Under the pieces are notes generated by a model, which ran no database searches, was not told where the DNA came from, and worked only from the letters and a program-made list of their open reading frames with translations. 64,000 nucleotides of DNA from Melghiribacillus thermohalophilus (lineage in GTDB: Bacteria > Bacillota > Bacilli > Bacillales > Alkalibacillaceae): NCBI RefSeq assembly GCF_004342905.1, contig NZ_SMAN01000003.1:62001-126000 (forward strand), read 5' to 3'. Positions 17,063 to 24,534 of this stretch are shown here, piece after piece. Made by a program: the position numbers and the translations under genes. Every line of letters starts with the position of its first letter. Positions within the stretch are counted from its first letter, which is position 1.

Positions 17063-17908
17063 GTGTTTTTCCATATAAAAGAACTGCAATATGACGCTGC
17101 CCCTGAACGTCCGGATCCTGTATATGCTAAAAAGTTGCAGGAAATTCTAGGCGGGCATTATGGTGAAATGACGGTGGCCATGCAATATTTGTTTCAAGGA
17201 CTTAATAGCCGGGCTGATAAAAAATATCGGGACTTACTTTTAGACACTGCAACCGAAGAACTGGCTCATGTTGAAATGCTGGTCACGATGATCGCCAGGC
17301 TTCTCGATGACGCACCGGTAGATGTACAGGAAGAAGCAGCCAAAGACCCGCTGGTTGAGGCGGCCCTTGGGGGCAGAAATCCTCAGCATGTCATTGTCAG
17401 CGGACTCGGTGCACTGCCTGCAGATAGTGCAGGAAATTTCTGGTCAGGAAGTTATGTAGGGGCAAGTGGGAATCTGTTAGCCGATTTTAGGGATAATCTG
17501 ACAAAAGAATCCCACGGCCGCTTGCAGGCTGTTCGATTATATGAGCTGTCCGATGATTCTGGTGTCAAAGACATGCTTTCCTTCCTGATTGCCCGGGATA
17601 CGATGCACCAGAATCAATGGATTGCAGCTATTTCTGAAATTGAACAGCGGGAATGTGATCTGGTGGTCCCTGCTACCTTCCCTCGCTCCCTTGAGAAGCA
17701 GGAAGTCTCCTATGATTTTTATAACTTTTCCCGGGGAGAGGAAAGTAAAAAAGGCCGATGGGCTAATGGGCCAAGTATGGATGGTAAAGGTTTGTTCAAC
17801 TATGTTGCCAGTCCCCCGGCTTATGGACCAAAACCTTTCTTGTTTCCAGCTCCCCTTCCTGTCCACGATACTATACCGATGGTTCATCCAAAACCCAGTA
17901 AAATCTAA
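17063..17908 (+). CDS. Manganese catalase
   Basis: A 281-residue non-haem catalase that dismutates hydrogen peroxide at a dimanganese centre. All ligands are in place: Glu35 (GGHYGEM), Glu66 and His69 (ATEELAH), Glu149 (TKESHGR) and His182 (DTMHQNQW). The size resembles the YdbD-type catalases of Bacillus. The start is a GTG with AAGGAAGTG upstream. It is monocistronic. No PerR box was recognised in the 180 bp upstream. Confidence 0.93.
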   Translation: MFFHIKELQYDAAPERPDPVYAKKLQEILGGHYGEMTVAMQYLFQGLNSRADKKYRDLLLDTATEELAHVEMLVTMIARLLDDAPVDVQEEAAKDPLVEAALGGRNPQHVIVSGLGALPADSAGNFWSGSYVGASGNLLADFRDNLTKESHGRLQAVRLYELSDDSGVKDMLSFLIARDTMHQNQWIAAISEIEQRECDLVVPATFPRSLEKQEVSYDFYNFSRGEESKKGRWANGPSMDGKGLFNYVASPPAYGPKPFLFPAPLPVHDTIPMVHPKPSKI

Positions 17909-17950
17909 GGCCGGCATGGAAACAGGATAGGATTAAAAAGCTGAGAAGAT

Positions 17951-18173
17951 GGGGCACAAAAGCATGAACAAATGAAAAACACGGCCGAACAGTCTGACAT
18001 TCACAAATTCAACATGAGAAGAATTCTTCTTGCGAAAAATCCTTAAAGACAGAATAGATGAGCTGTTGCGGAAGCGAAGTAAGAGAATGAAGAACTGTGA
18101 ATATATCCGAACAAATTCATCTAACGATTGAATGTTGTTCGGATATTTCTTTCTTATTTCAGTTTTGTCCCGG
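17951..18173. repeat. Candidate MITE-like intergenic repeat
   Basis: This 320-bp gap holds no gene. A block bounded by GGGGCACAAAA (17951-17961) and TTTTGTCCCGG (18163-18173), inverted with a 1-nt indel, contains a 17-bp imperfect stem-loop (18103-18146). Its 3' end resembles the terminator after ypdP (7970-8000). Ends and internal structure suggest a small mobile or dispersed repeat, but only this copy is in view. Confidence 0.35.
18103..18146. terminator. Stem-loop, probable terminator of Mn catalase or ypsC
   Basis: ATATCCGAAC arm (18103-18119) pairs with 18129-18146, followed by TTCTTTCTTATTT on the plus strand. It is T-rich downstream on the plus strand but lacks a long U tract. Confidence 0.5.
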
Positions 18174-18230
18174 CCTGGCAAAATCATATACAGCTGTCTG
18201 TCCTAGCCTTTATGCTTTTTTGCGGTCATT

Positions 18231-19370
18231 TTATCCTTCCGTCTTTTTTCCGAAATACTGGTAGTAATCGGTCCGAATAAATCCATTAAATAGCTTCCGT
18301 TTCTTTGTTGCTTTTTCTCCGTACAATTTCTCAAAGTGTTGATGGGAAGTTAAAATATAAACACTCCAGCTCGGGTGTTCAGACATGATCTTCCCTAAAT
18401 CTTTGTACAGTTGTTCTACTTTTTTCCTTTCCCCAATTCGTTCCCCATAGGGAGGATTACCGATTAAGTAACCATCTGGCACTTTCGGATGAAAATCAGC
18501 TGCCTGCATTTGCTTCCAGTTGATCAGCTCCGCAAGTCCTGCTTCCATCGCATTTTCCTTTGCCGTTTCAACCATACGGTGATCAATGTCAAAACCTGAA
18601 ATTTCCAATTTTTGATCATAATTGGCCAGGTCCTCTGCTTCAATGATGGCATCATCCCAGAACTTTTTCGGAATGAAATCCCATTCCTCTGAAACAAAAC
18701 TCCGATTAAAGCCAGGTGCGATATTCTGTCCAATTAGAGCGGCTTCGATTGGAATCGTTCCAGAACCCGTAAATGGATCAACTAAGGGATATTCCGGCGT
18801 CCAGTTTGTTAGTTGGATTAAAGCAGCTGCGAGAGTTTCCTTTAATGGAGCATCTCCCTGTTTTACCCGATAACCTCTTTTATGCAGTCCCTGACCGGAT
18901 GTATCAATAGTTAAAGTGGCTTTATCTTTTAACAAAGCCACCTCAACTTTATAAACGGGACCATCCTCCGGGAGTCTGGTGGCCAGTCCATATTTTTGCA
19001 TCAGACGGTCTGCAATGGCTTTTTTTGTAATGGACTGACAATCTCTTACGGAATAGAGCTTTGATTTAACAGATTTTCCGATGACAGGTACTTCTCCATT
19101 CTCCGGAATATAATGCTCCCAGGGAAGATCTCTTGTCTGGTCGTACAATTCTTCAAAGGAAGTTGCTGTAAACTCACCAACCAGAATCTTGACCCGGTCA
19201 GCCGAGCGCAGCCATAAATTGCTTCGGGGAATGCCTGAAAGATCGCTAGTATAGACCACCCGGCTATTTTCCACCTTTACATCGTCAAATCCAAGGTTTC
19301 TTACCTCATTCCCAACTACAGACTCAAGCCCCATGGCTGAGGTTGCAATTAACGTTAAAGGTTCGGTCAT
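18231..19370 (-). CDS. ypsC: THUMP-domain class I RNA methyltransferase
   Basis: A 379-residue SAM-dependent RNA methyltransferase. An N-terminal THUMP domain (about 40-155) precedes a methyltransferase domain with PFTGSGTIPIEAAL (about 195) and the catalytic NPPYGERIG, the pattern of N2-guanosine methyltransferases. Homologues resemble the N-terminal half of RlmL. The B. subtilis neighbour of rnpB and gpsB is YpsC, so synteny supports the assignment. The start has AAGGGGAG upstream. The target nucleotide is not certain. Confidence 0.9.
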   Translation of the reverse strand: MTEPLTLIATSAMGLESVVGNEVRNLGFDDVKVENSRVVYTSDLSGIPRSNLWLRSADRVKILVGEFTATSFEELYDQTRDLPWEHYIPENGEVPVIGKSVKSKLYSVRDCQSITKKAIADRLMQKYGLATRLPEDGPVYKVEVALLKDKATLTIDTSGQGLHKRGYRVKQGDAPLKETLAAALIQLTNWTPEYPLVDPFTGSGTIPIEAALIGQNIAPGFNRSFVSEEWDFIPKKFWDDAIIEAEDLANYDQKLEISGFDIDHRMVETAKENAMEAGLAELINWKQMQAADFHPKVPDGYLIGNPPYGERIGERKKVEQLYKDLGKIMSEHPSWSVYILTSHQHFEKLYGEKATKKRKLFNGFIRTDYYQYFGKKTEG

Positions 19371-19524
19371 GACTTATTCTCCCCTTCTTTGAATTTCAGA
19401 CTTGATATATTTGTTCGATTTTTTTGATGATGTACCTTGAACCATGTAATCCGGCATAACTGTTGTCATCACAGTGGTTTACATGAAGGTTCCCATTCTC
19501 GTCTATTCTCACAAATTCTGAGGC

Positions 19525-19572
19525 AAAAAACAATCCCCATCTAAACGGGAAACAGGCGCTTAGATAGGGATT
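19525..19572 (-). terminator. Terminator of rnpB
   Basis: AATCCCCATCTAA (19532-19544) pairs with 19560-19572 with one mismatch, with TTTTTT after it on the minus strand (19525-19530). It ends the RNase P RNA gene. Confidence 0.8.
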
Positions 19573-19591
19573 GTAAACATCAGTACGGATA

Positions 19592-20001
19592 TAAGGACCC
19601 ATGAATGCTCTGTAAGCCATGTTCTGTACCTTCGTACTGCAAACGGTGGTCAGCCTCGTACTCCGGTGGTAATCATCTATCTACAGGCAAATGCCTGTCT
19701 CTCCTGCCGGTTCATTTCCCTCAGGAGAGTGCCCCTACCATGATTTGGGTTGCTCGCTCGCGGGGTTTACCTCGTTCCACTTCAGCCGTTTCCAGCTGAA
19801 CTTCGTCACTGTGGCACTTTCAAGGTACAAGCACCTTATCCCCGAAAGGACTTAGGAGCCTTCCCTGCCGTCAGCTCCATTAGAGCTGCCCTGACTTATG
19901 GTTTCGTCAGGCACGAACACTACAGGCATCTCAGCCTGTGCGAGCATGGACTTTCCTCTGCATGGCCAGACCACGCAGCGATTACCCAAGCATTCATTCA
20001 C
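19592..20001 (-). ncRNA. rnpB: RNase P RNA, type B
   Basis: About 410 nt on the minus strand containing the conserved blocks of type B RNase P RNA: GGGTAATCGC near the 5' end, GAGGAAAGTCCATGCTCGCAC, ACAGTGACGAAG, TAGATAGATGATT and GAACATGGCTTACAGA at the 3' end. The P1 helix is visible: GAATGAATGCT near 5' pairs with AGCATTCAT at 3'. The RNA is the catalytic subunit that trims tRNA 5' ends. It lies between ypsC and gpsB as in B. subtilis. Ends are approximate (within about 10 nt). Confidence 0.95.
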
Positions 20002-20039
20002 CTTGACCGTACAGTTATTATGTTTTAACGCAACATCTC

Positions 20040-20067
20040 ATTATATCATATCTACGTTCAAATGCAA
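20040..20067 (-). promoter_or_regulatory. SigA-type promoter of rnpB
   Basis: On the minus strand, TTGCAT (20067-20062), a 16-bp spacer and TATAAT (20045-20040). The start would be about 32 nt before the mature 5' end, implying a 5' leader; a closer TTGCGT/TACGGT pair is a possible alternative. Confidence 0.55.
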
Positions 20068-20072
20068 TGGAA

Positions 20073-20363
20073 TTAATCGGCAAACCGTTTGCCGAATACC
20101 GCTTTTTCCAGATTGGATAAGCGCTTTAAAATGTCATAATTCACCTGTCCGGCACTTTGACTGGAATTGCTTTTTGGCTGATTCATTTGCTTTCTTAATC
20201 GCTCGTTTTCATTTTTCAGACGTTCAATCTCCTGCTGGAACGTTTCATAATCCTGGATGATGATATCTAAAAACTCATCTACTTCTTCCTGGTTATAGCC
20301 CCGGATCGATACTTTAAAATCTTTATCTAAAATTTCTTTTGTATTTAATTGTGTTTTTTCCAT
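20073..20363 (-). CDS. gpsB: Cell division protein GpsB
   Basis: A 96-residue DivIVA-family coiled-coil protein (B. subtilis GpsB is 98 residues). The N-terminal membrane-binding segment [18 protein letters not shown] is near residues 16-33, followed by a coiled coil (about 35-60), an Asn/Ser linker and a C-terminal helical trimer segment ending AVFGKRFAD. It shuttles penicillin-binding proteins between division and elongation sites, fitting the nearby ponA. The second ATG at 20363 is favoured by an AAAGG upstream; an upstream ATG at 20366 is possible. Confidence 0.93.
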   Translation of the reverse strand: MEKTQLNTKEILDKDFKVSIRGYNQEEVDEFLDIIIQDYETFQQEIERLKNENERLRKQMNQPKSNSSQSAGQVNYDILKRLSNLEKAVFGKRFAD

Positions 20364-20451
20364 CATATACCTTTCACCCCGATTGTATAACAACTTTATC
20401 TTATATTTTTTCAAAATATGTGCCTAAAGTCAATGACATGTCCGTATTCGG

Positions 20452-20994
20452 TTAAAAATGTTCCTGTTCACTCAGTTCCCTCGCTGCCTCTTCCAGATTC
20501 AAAAACGTTATGCGTTCATCAATATATCCGGAATGAGGTTTCATCTTCTCCAATTGTTGAATAAAATATTTTGGGGATCCTTCCAGCTGATCATCATAAA
20601 TCACAAGACACCCGTCACTTTTAGAAATCAGCCATTGATCTTTCTGCCTGAACTGATGGGGGCTTTCATATCCTTTCTGGACCAGCGGACGAAAAAAATC
20701 AGCCTGCTGTATGATGGAGTGGTATTTTTCCTGCCAGGCCTCTTTCCAGACAGCCTCCTGATGTTGAAAGGGCGGAATAACAGCTAGTTTTAAGGAAGGA
20801 ATGGCAATGACGACTTCGGCAGCCCAGAGTTCGATTCCTGCTTGCCCTGAAATCAAAACCCATTCCAGTCCTTCTTCCATATATGCCTGCAGTCGTTGTC
20901 TGATATGATGTTTAATGACTTGTATTTTAGGATCCTTCATATGAAAAATGCCAATTTCATGTGGTTTGTAACCCGTTATCGTTAATACTTTCAT
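20452..20994 (-). CDS. ypsA: DUF1273 / SLOG-like family protein YpsA
   Basis: A 180-residue protein of the YpsA family, SLOG (nucleotide or ligand binding Rossmann-like) superfamily. The N-terminus (VLTITGYKPHEIGIF), the ISGQAGIELWAAE motif and the acidic C-terminal half are typical. B. subtilis YpsA sits at this position beside gpsB and is linked to cell-division inhibition when overproduced. The ATG at 20994 has AAAGGTGAG 9 nt upstream. Confidence 0.87.
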   Translation of the reverse strand: MKVLTITGYKPHEIGIFHMKDPKIQVIKHHIRQRLQAYMEEGLEWVLISGQAGIELWAAEVVIAIPSLKLAVIPPFQHQEAVWKEAWQEKYHSIIQQADFFRPLVQKGYESPHQFRQKDQWLISKSDGCLVIYDDQLEGSPKYFIQQLEKMKPHSGYIDERITFLNLEEAARELSEQEHF

Positions 20995-21069
20995 AGTTTT
21001 TCTCACCTTTTTTTATTATAACAAAAAAGAGCTGAGATGTACTCAGCCCTTTAGAAAATTTTGGTCAAC

Positions 21070-21321
21070 CTATCTTCTCACTGGCCCATACGGTTGTGGG
21101 GCAGGACCCATGTTGTAATGAACATTCGAGCATGTATTGCCTGCGGAAGTGGTATGAGGATAATAATGTTTATTGTGCACGACATGGTGGTTCATTATTG
21201 TTGTATGGGATGGATGAATATGATCTACTTCGTATGGGATATAATTATTTTTTACTGCATGCTTGGTAGGGTACACAATCTGTTTGCACGGAGGTACACA
21301 TGGGTTGTGATGGGCATGCAT
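21070..21321 (-). CDS. cotD: Spore inner coat protein CotD
   Basis: An 83-residue His/Pro/Tyr-rich protein with the CotD pattern: short NH2-terminal HAHHNPCVPPCK, then repeated His-Pro-His blocks (HIHPSHTTIMNHH, HYYPHTTS). It is made in the mother cell and deposited in the spore coat. The location between ypsA and the yppE group matches B. subtilis. SigK/GerE control is expected by homology, but I could not pick out a confident -10. The ribosome-binding site is AAAGGAG. Confidence 0.88.
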   Translation of the reverse strand: MHAHHNPCVPPCKQIVYPTKHAVKNNYIPYEVDHIHPSHTTIMNHHVVHNKHYYPHTTSAGNTCSNVHYNMGPAPQPYGPVRR

Positions 21322-21414
21322 CCTAACAACTCCTTTCTTAATAGACGGTTCACTAACTACTATATTATAAAGAAAGGAGACATGTACTAAGTCATCAACC
21401 TATTTTTACGATAT

Positions 21415-21816
21415 CTATTCCTTGATTAAATCCTGAGAAGAAAATGAAAATGGCAATAATTCCTCAATCGTAACTGTCCTGACATCGCCCTTTAGATTAG
21501 CGATATGAATCCGAGTATCTCTGCTAAAAAACTCACTCATGACCTGTCTGCACGATCCACATGGAGGGACCGGGCGCTCTGTATCCGCAACAACAGCTAG
21601 TTCCTTAAAGTCTGTTTCACCTTCAGAAATCGCTTTAAAAATGGCAACCCGCTCTGCACAACATGTGACAGGATAAGCCGCATTTTCGATATTGCATCCA
21701 CGATAAACCTTTCCGGAACTGGTAAGAATGGCTGCACCGACGGCAAATTGAGAATACGGAACATAGGCATCATTTCTCGCTTCGACAGCTTTTTGAACTA
21801 ATTGAACGTGGTCCAT
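21415..21816 (-). CDS. cdd: Cytidine deaminase
   Basis: A 133-residue homotetrameric-type zinc enzyme that deaminates cytidine and deoxycytidine to uridine forms for pyrimidine salvage. Zinc ligands are Cys53 (in CAE, with catalytic Glu55) and Cys86/Cys89 (PCGSC); the substrate-binding NIENAAYP is at 42-49. The ATG at 21816 has GAGG 13 nt upstream, a little far, but no better start exists in frame. The C-terminal SSQDLIKE extends slightly beyond the core. It is usually elsewhere in B. subtilis, so its place beside the yppE group is a lineage difference. Confidence 0.9.
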   Translation of the reverse strand: MDHVQLVQKAVEARNDAYVPYSQFAVGAAILTSSGKVYRGCNIENAAYPVTCCAERVAIFKAISEGETDFKELAVVADTERPVPPCGSCRQVMSEFFSRDTRIHIANLKGDVRTVTIEELLPFSFSSQDLIKE

Positions 21817-21891
21817 GGTTGAACGCCGACCTCTCTTTTTAAAAATTGGGATTCTATCATATATGATCATGGTATTTCTGTAAAGTATTTA

Positions 21892-22239
21892 TTAGTTTAA
21901 CTGGCATTTTTGGATCTGGTTAAATACATATCTAATCGAATGGTACAGTTCCATAAACCGTTTTTTTCTTACATCTTTATAATAACTGTGCATCAATAAT
22001 AATTCCATATTGTCCCTGGTATTTTTGATTTGATTGGGAAACACCGGAAGCCGGTGAATCTCTTTCTCGACTGTCTCTTCCCATAGATGAATCAGCTGAA
22101 AGATCGGTTCAGTCTCCTGTTTCACCTTTAAAAATGATTCGCGGTTTTTTCGATCAACCGGTTCCTTTTGTTCATACCGATCAAGGCCCGCTTTTAACAA
22201 ATCCGTCTCGAGCCGGTCAATCAGATCGAATACATCCAT
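21892..22239 (-). CDS. yppE: DUF1798 family protein YppE
   Basis: A 115-residue all-helical protein of the YppE family. It is charged and has no catalytic residues recognised. The opening MDVFDLIDRLETDLLKAG and the tyrosine/Arg-rich LLLMHSYYKDVRKKRFMELYHSIR near the C-terminus follow the family pattern. The ATG at 22239 has GAGGGTG 6 nt upstream. It follows a coiled-coil gene by 10 bp, likely one operon. Function unknown. Confidence 0.75.
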   Translation of the reverse strand: MDVFDLIDRLETDLLKAGLDRYEQKEPVDRKNRESFLKVKQETEPIFQLIHLWEETVEKEIHRLPVFPNQIKNTRDNMELLLMHSYYKDVRKKRFMELYHSIRYVFNQIQKCQLN

Positions 22240-22249
22240 ATTTTCACCC

Positions 22250-22561
22250 TCATTTTGTTTTGCTGAAAAACCGTTTGAAGATGGATGGCTTTTGAACATT
22301 TTCCTTTGATTTATCCATTTCCCTTTCCATTTTAATACGATTGAGCTCATTTTGTAACTGATTCAATTGTTTTTGAAGCTGATCGATCTCTCTACGGTGG
22401 TTTAAGGCCATAGTAATTACGACATCATCAGCCTTCTGAGTTAATTTGTCCTCAACGTCCTGCAGGCGATTATACAAGTTTGAGATTTCCTTTTCAAATT
22501 CGTACCTGGTCACCTTTCCCTTCCGATTTACTAAATATGAATTTTTTAAAGCCGTACTCAT
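22250..22561 (-). CDS. Coiled-coil protein, unknown function
   Basis: A 103-residue protein: a short N-terminal segment, a long heptad-rich coiled coil (about residues 25-75, with DQLQKQLNQLQNELNRIKME), and a basic tail ending FKRFFSKTK that could contact membrane or nucleic acid. It precedes yppE by 10 bp. B. subtilis has yppD in a similar place, but I do not recognise homology. Supported by a GGAGGGATTCTGAG-type ribosome-binding region upstream. Confidence 0.6.
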   Translation of the reverse strand: MSTALKNSYLVNRKGKVTRYEFEKEISNLYNRLQDVEDKLTQKADDVVITMALNHRREIDQLQKQLNQLQNELNRIKMEREMDKSKENVQKPSIFKRFFSKTK

Positions 22562-22748
22562 CTCAGAATCCCTCCATCTTTATATTCTTATTGCATGTAT
22601 TCTTTTTTATTAAGACCTATTCCTTTATACATGACAAAACTAGAAAAAATAAAACATGACATTCGATTTTATACACGGAAAAAGGACATCTTTTTCAGCT
22701 GTCTGTTCAATACTACAAATACTATCGTTACCGAAAGGAGGGACGATC

Positions 22749-22868
22749 TTGACTGATCCAAAAAAGAATTTGAACAGAAAAAAGCCTCGTAAGGAAAAGC
22801 CAGACTGGAAGCCATGGAATGCAAATGGAAATAAAAAATTAGAAGGAGAAAATCGACCGTCTACCTGA
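22749..22868 (+). CDS. Small basic hydrophilic protein on the strand opposite the ypp genes
   Basis: A 39-residue Lys/Asn/Pro/Trp-rich polypeptide starting at TTG (22749) with a strong GAAAGGAGGG 7-8 nt upstream. Residues 11-36 are repetitive (KKPRKEKPDWKPWNANGNKK). It lies between the divergent yppD-like and yppC genes, and a bidirectional hairpin follows. The composition resembles small spore or DNA-binding proteins; no family is recognised. Confidence 0.5.
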   Translation: MTDPKKNLNRKKPRKEKPDWKPWNANGNKKLEGENRPST

Positions 22869-22874
22869 ATTCGG

Positions 22875-22910
22875 GTGGATAACCAGTTTTTACGGGTTAT
22901 CCACTTTTTT
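22875..22910 (+). terminator. Terminator of the small basic protein gene
   Basis: A perfect 10-bp stem, GTGGATAACC (22875-22884) with GGTTATCCAC (22895-22904), and six Ts. It reaches into the last codons of yppC on the opposite strand. Confidence 0.8.
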
Positions 22911-23840
22911 AATCGCCCGGATCCCTTTAGCAAGGATACTCAACAACTTTCTCTTTCTGTAAAATTTCCTTTTTATGTTCTTTATTTTTACCCGTTCCGG
23001 CTTCCACCATTTGGCCTTTACTTTCTGTACATTTCTCCAGTCTCTGCGAACCAGGTTTTGATGGGGAATAACTGAATATAAGTTCTCCAGCTGGTTTGTT
23101 TCAATCATTTTTTCACCCATAAATTGTTCATATTCCCTCCTGCGACCATCAGGTTCAACGGAGGTGGCAAATGCGAAAAATTGTTCATGAAGATTCGGAT
23201 GAAATAAAAGGCTCGCAAGTTTCTTCCCGGTAGCAATTCTCCGGTCCACTTTTGTAAATCCTTTGATAAAGAATCCGTATAAATCTCCCTGCATAGTTGG
23301 AAAAAAGACCCCATTGAGATGGCAGCGATCCTGGAATAAATAGGGCAAACGTCGGAATACTGCATGCTGGTAATGGGGATGTTCGATGACGGGTTTTTGG
23401 ATTACATTTTGTTCATTGATGATCAGGGCTGTGAGCAGGCGGTTCTGGTCCTTCTTTTCATAGAAGCGGCGCCATTCTTCATCCATGAACCGGGATACTT
23501 GAAAGTTCGTAAGCAGGTCAAAAACAGGAGTTCTATATTTTACAGAATAATGATATATAAGTAATTGTGGAAAAGCGTCAGAAAAAATGAACCAATTTGC
23601 TCTCTCATACGTCATATATAAATGGCGGGCCATTTTTTCAGAAAGCAAGTTTCGGTAAGTGGCCGATTTTAAATCAGTCATGTTCCAGCCGGCGTTTCTT
23701 GATACCTGACTTGCAAGAAATGCCCATCTGATTTCGGGGTGGTGCAGGTAAAAATTCAAATAAGCCTTCGTTCTCGTGATATTGGTCCGGTTCTGATCAT
23801 CTGTTGTGCGTCTGATTTTTTTATATAATTCTTTGCTCAT
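22890..23840 (-). CDS. yppC: DUF2515 family protein YppC
   Basis: A 316-residue protein of the YppC (DUF2515) family, of the size of B. subtilis YppC, located next to recU as there. It is rich in aromatic and basic residues; an Arg/Lys-rich C-terminal tail (VKIKNIKRKFYRKRKLLS) stands out. Molecular function is unknown. The ATG at 23840 has GGGGG 7 nt upstream; a longer in-frame TTG lacks a ribosome-binding site. It is divergent from recU with about 100 bp between. Confidence 0.78.
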   Translation of the reverse strand: MSKELYKKIRRTTDDQNRTNITRTKAYLNFYLHHPEIRWAFLASQVSRNAGWNMTDLKSATYRNLLSEKMARHLYMTYERANWFIFSDAFPQLLIYHYSVKYRTPVFDLLTNFQVSRFMDEEWRRFYEKKDQNRLLTALIINEQNVIQKPVIEHPHYQHAVFRRLPYLFQDRCHLNGVFFPTMQGDLYGFFIKGFTKVDRRIATGKKLASLLFHPNLHEQFFAFATSVEPDGRRREYEQFMGEKMIETNQLENLYSVIPHQNLVRRDWRNVQKVKAKWWKPERVKIKNIKRKFYRKRKLLSILAKGIRAIKKVDNP

Positions 23841-23939
23841 GATTGAATCCCCCAATCTGGTTCTTTCATATATTTTTTAGTTTTTCCTTATCTTTTTGAT
23901 TTAATATTTGATATGATACTGTCAGATGGGGTGAGCAAA

Positions 23940-24518
23940 TTGAAATATCCAAACGGAATGAAGAAAACGTTTAACAGTCCATCAGCTGAACCGACTTCTT
24001 ACGGAAATCGCGGTATGACCCTCGAAAAGGATATCAACCAGACGAATGAATATTACCTGGAATCGAATCAGGCTGTTATTCACAAAAAACCAACACCTGT
24101 ACAGATCGTCACAGTAGATTATCCGAAACGAAGCGCTGCTGTCATTCGTGAAGCTTACTTCAAGCAGCCATCAACAACAGACTATAACGGAATTTATAAA
24201 GGAAAATATATCGACTTTGAAGCTAAAGAAACAAAAGGCTCTTCCCTGCCCCTCAGCAATATCCATGAGCATCAGATCGAGCATATGAGGGCTGTTCAGG
24301 AACACGGGGGAATCTGCTTCTTGCTGGTAAGGTTTTCGTCAAAAGAAGAAACGTTCTTATTGCCGGCAAATGATTTGTTTTCTGCCTGGGACAGGCAATT
24401 TCATGGGGGAAGAAAATCCCTTTCTTACGATCATGTGAACCGATTCGGACATCCTGTTCCTTTTCGTTTTCATGCAAGGGTTGATTATTTGTCAGTTGTG
24501 AACAAACTGTATTTTTAA
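23940..24518 (+). CDS. recU: Holliday junction resolvase RecU
   Basis: A 192-residue RuvC-like-function nuclease that cuts four-way junctions in recombination and chromosome segregation. Family landmarks include YGNRGMTLE, VQIVTVDYPKRSAAVI, the catalytic STTDYNGIYKGKYIDFEAKETKG region and HQIEHM. The start is set at TTG 23940, giving MKYPNGMKK as in B. subtilis RecU, with GGGGTG 7 nt upstream; the longer in-frame version would begin inside the promoter region. It is followed 16 bp later by ponA, as in B. subtilis. Confidence 0.95.
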   Translation: MKYPNGMKKTFNSPSAEPTSYGNRGMTLEKDINQTNEYYLESNQAVIHKKPTPVQIVTVDYPKRSAAVIREAYFKQPSTTDYNGIYKGKYIDFEAKETKGSSLPLSNIHEHQIEHMRAVQEHGGICFLLVRFSSKEETFLLPANDLFSAWDRQFHGGRKSLSYDHVNRFGHPVPFRFHARVDYLSVVNKLYF

Positions 24519-24534
24519 ATGGAGGAGATAAAAA

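Noticed and set aside
17933-18187. 84-residue open frame in the catalase-ypsC gap
   Set aside because: No ribosome-binding site, passes through a stem-loop and lies inside the repeat-like block; composition is not that of the neighbouring genes.
19605-20260. Several plus-strand open frames across rnpB and gpsB
   Set aside because: They are antisense to the conserved RNase P RNA and gpsB and lack ribosome-binding sites.
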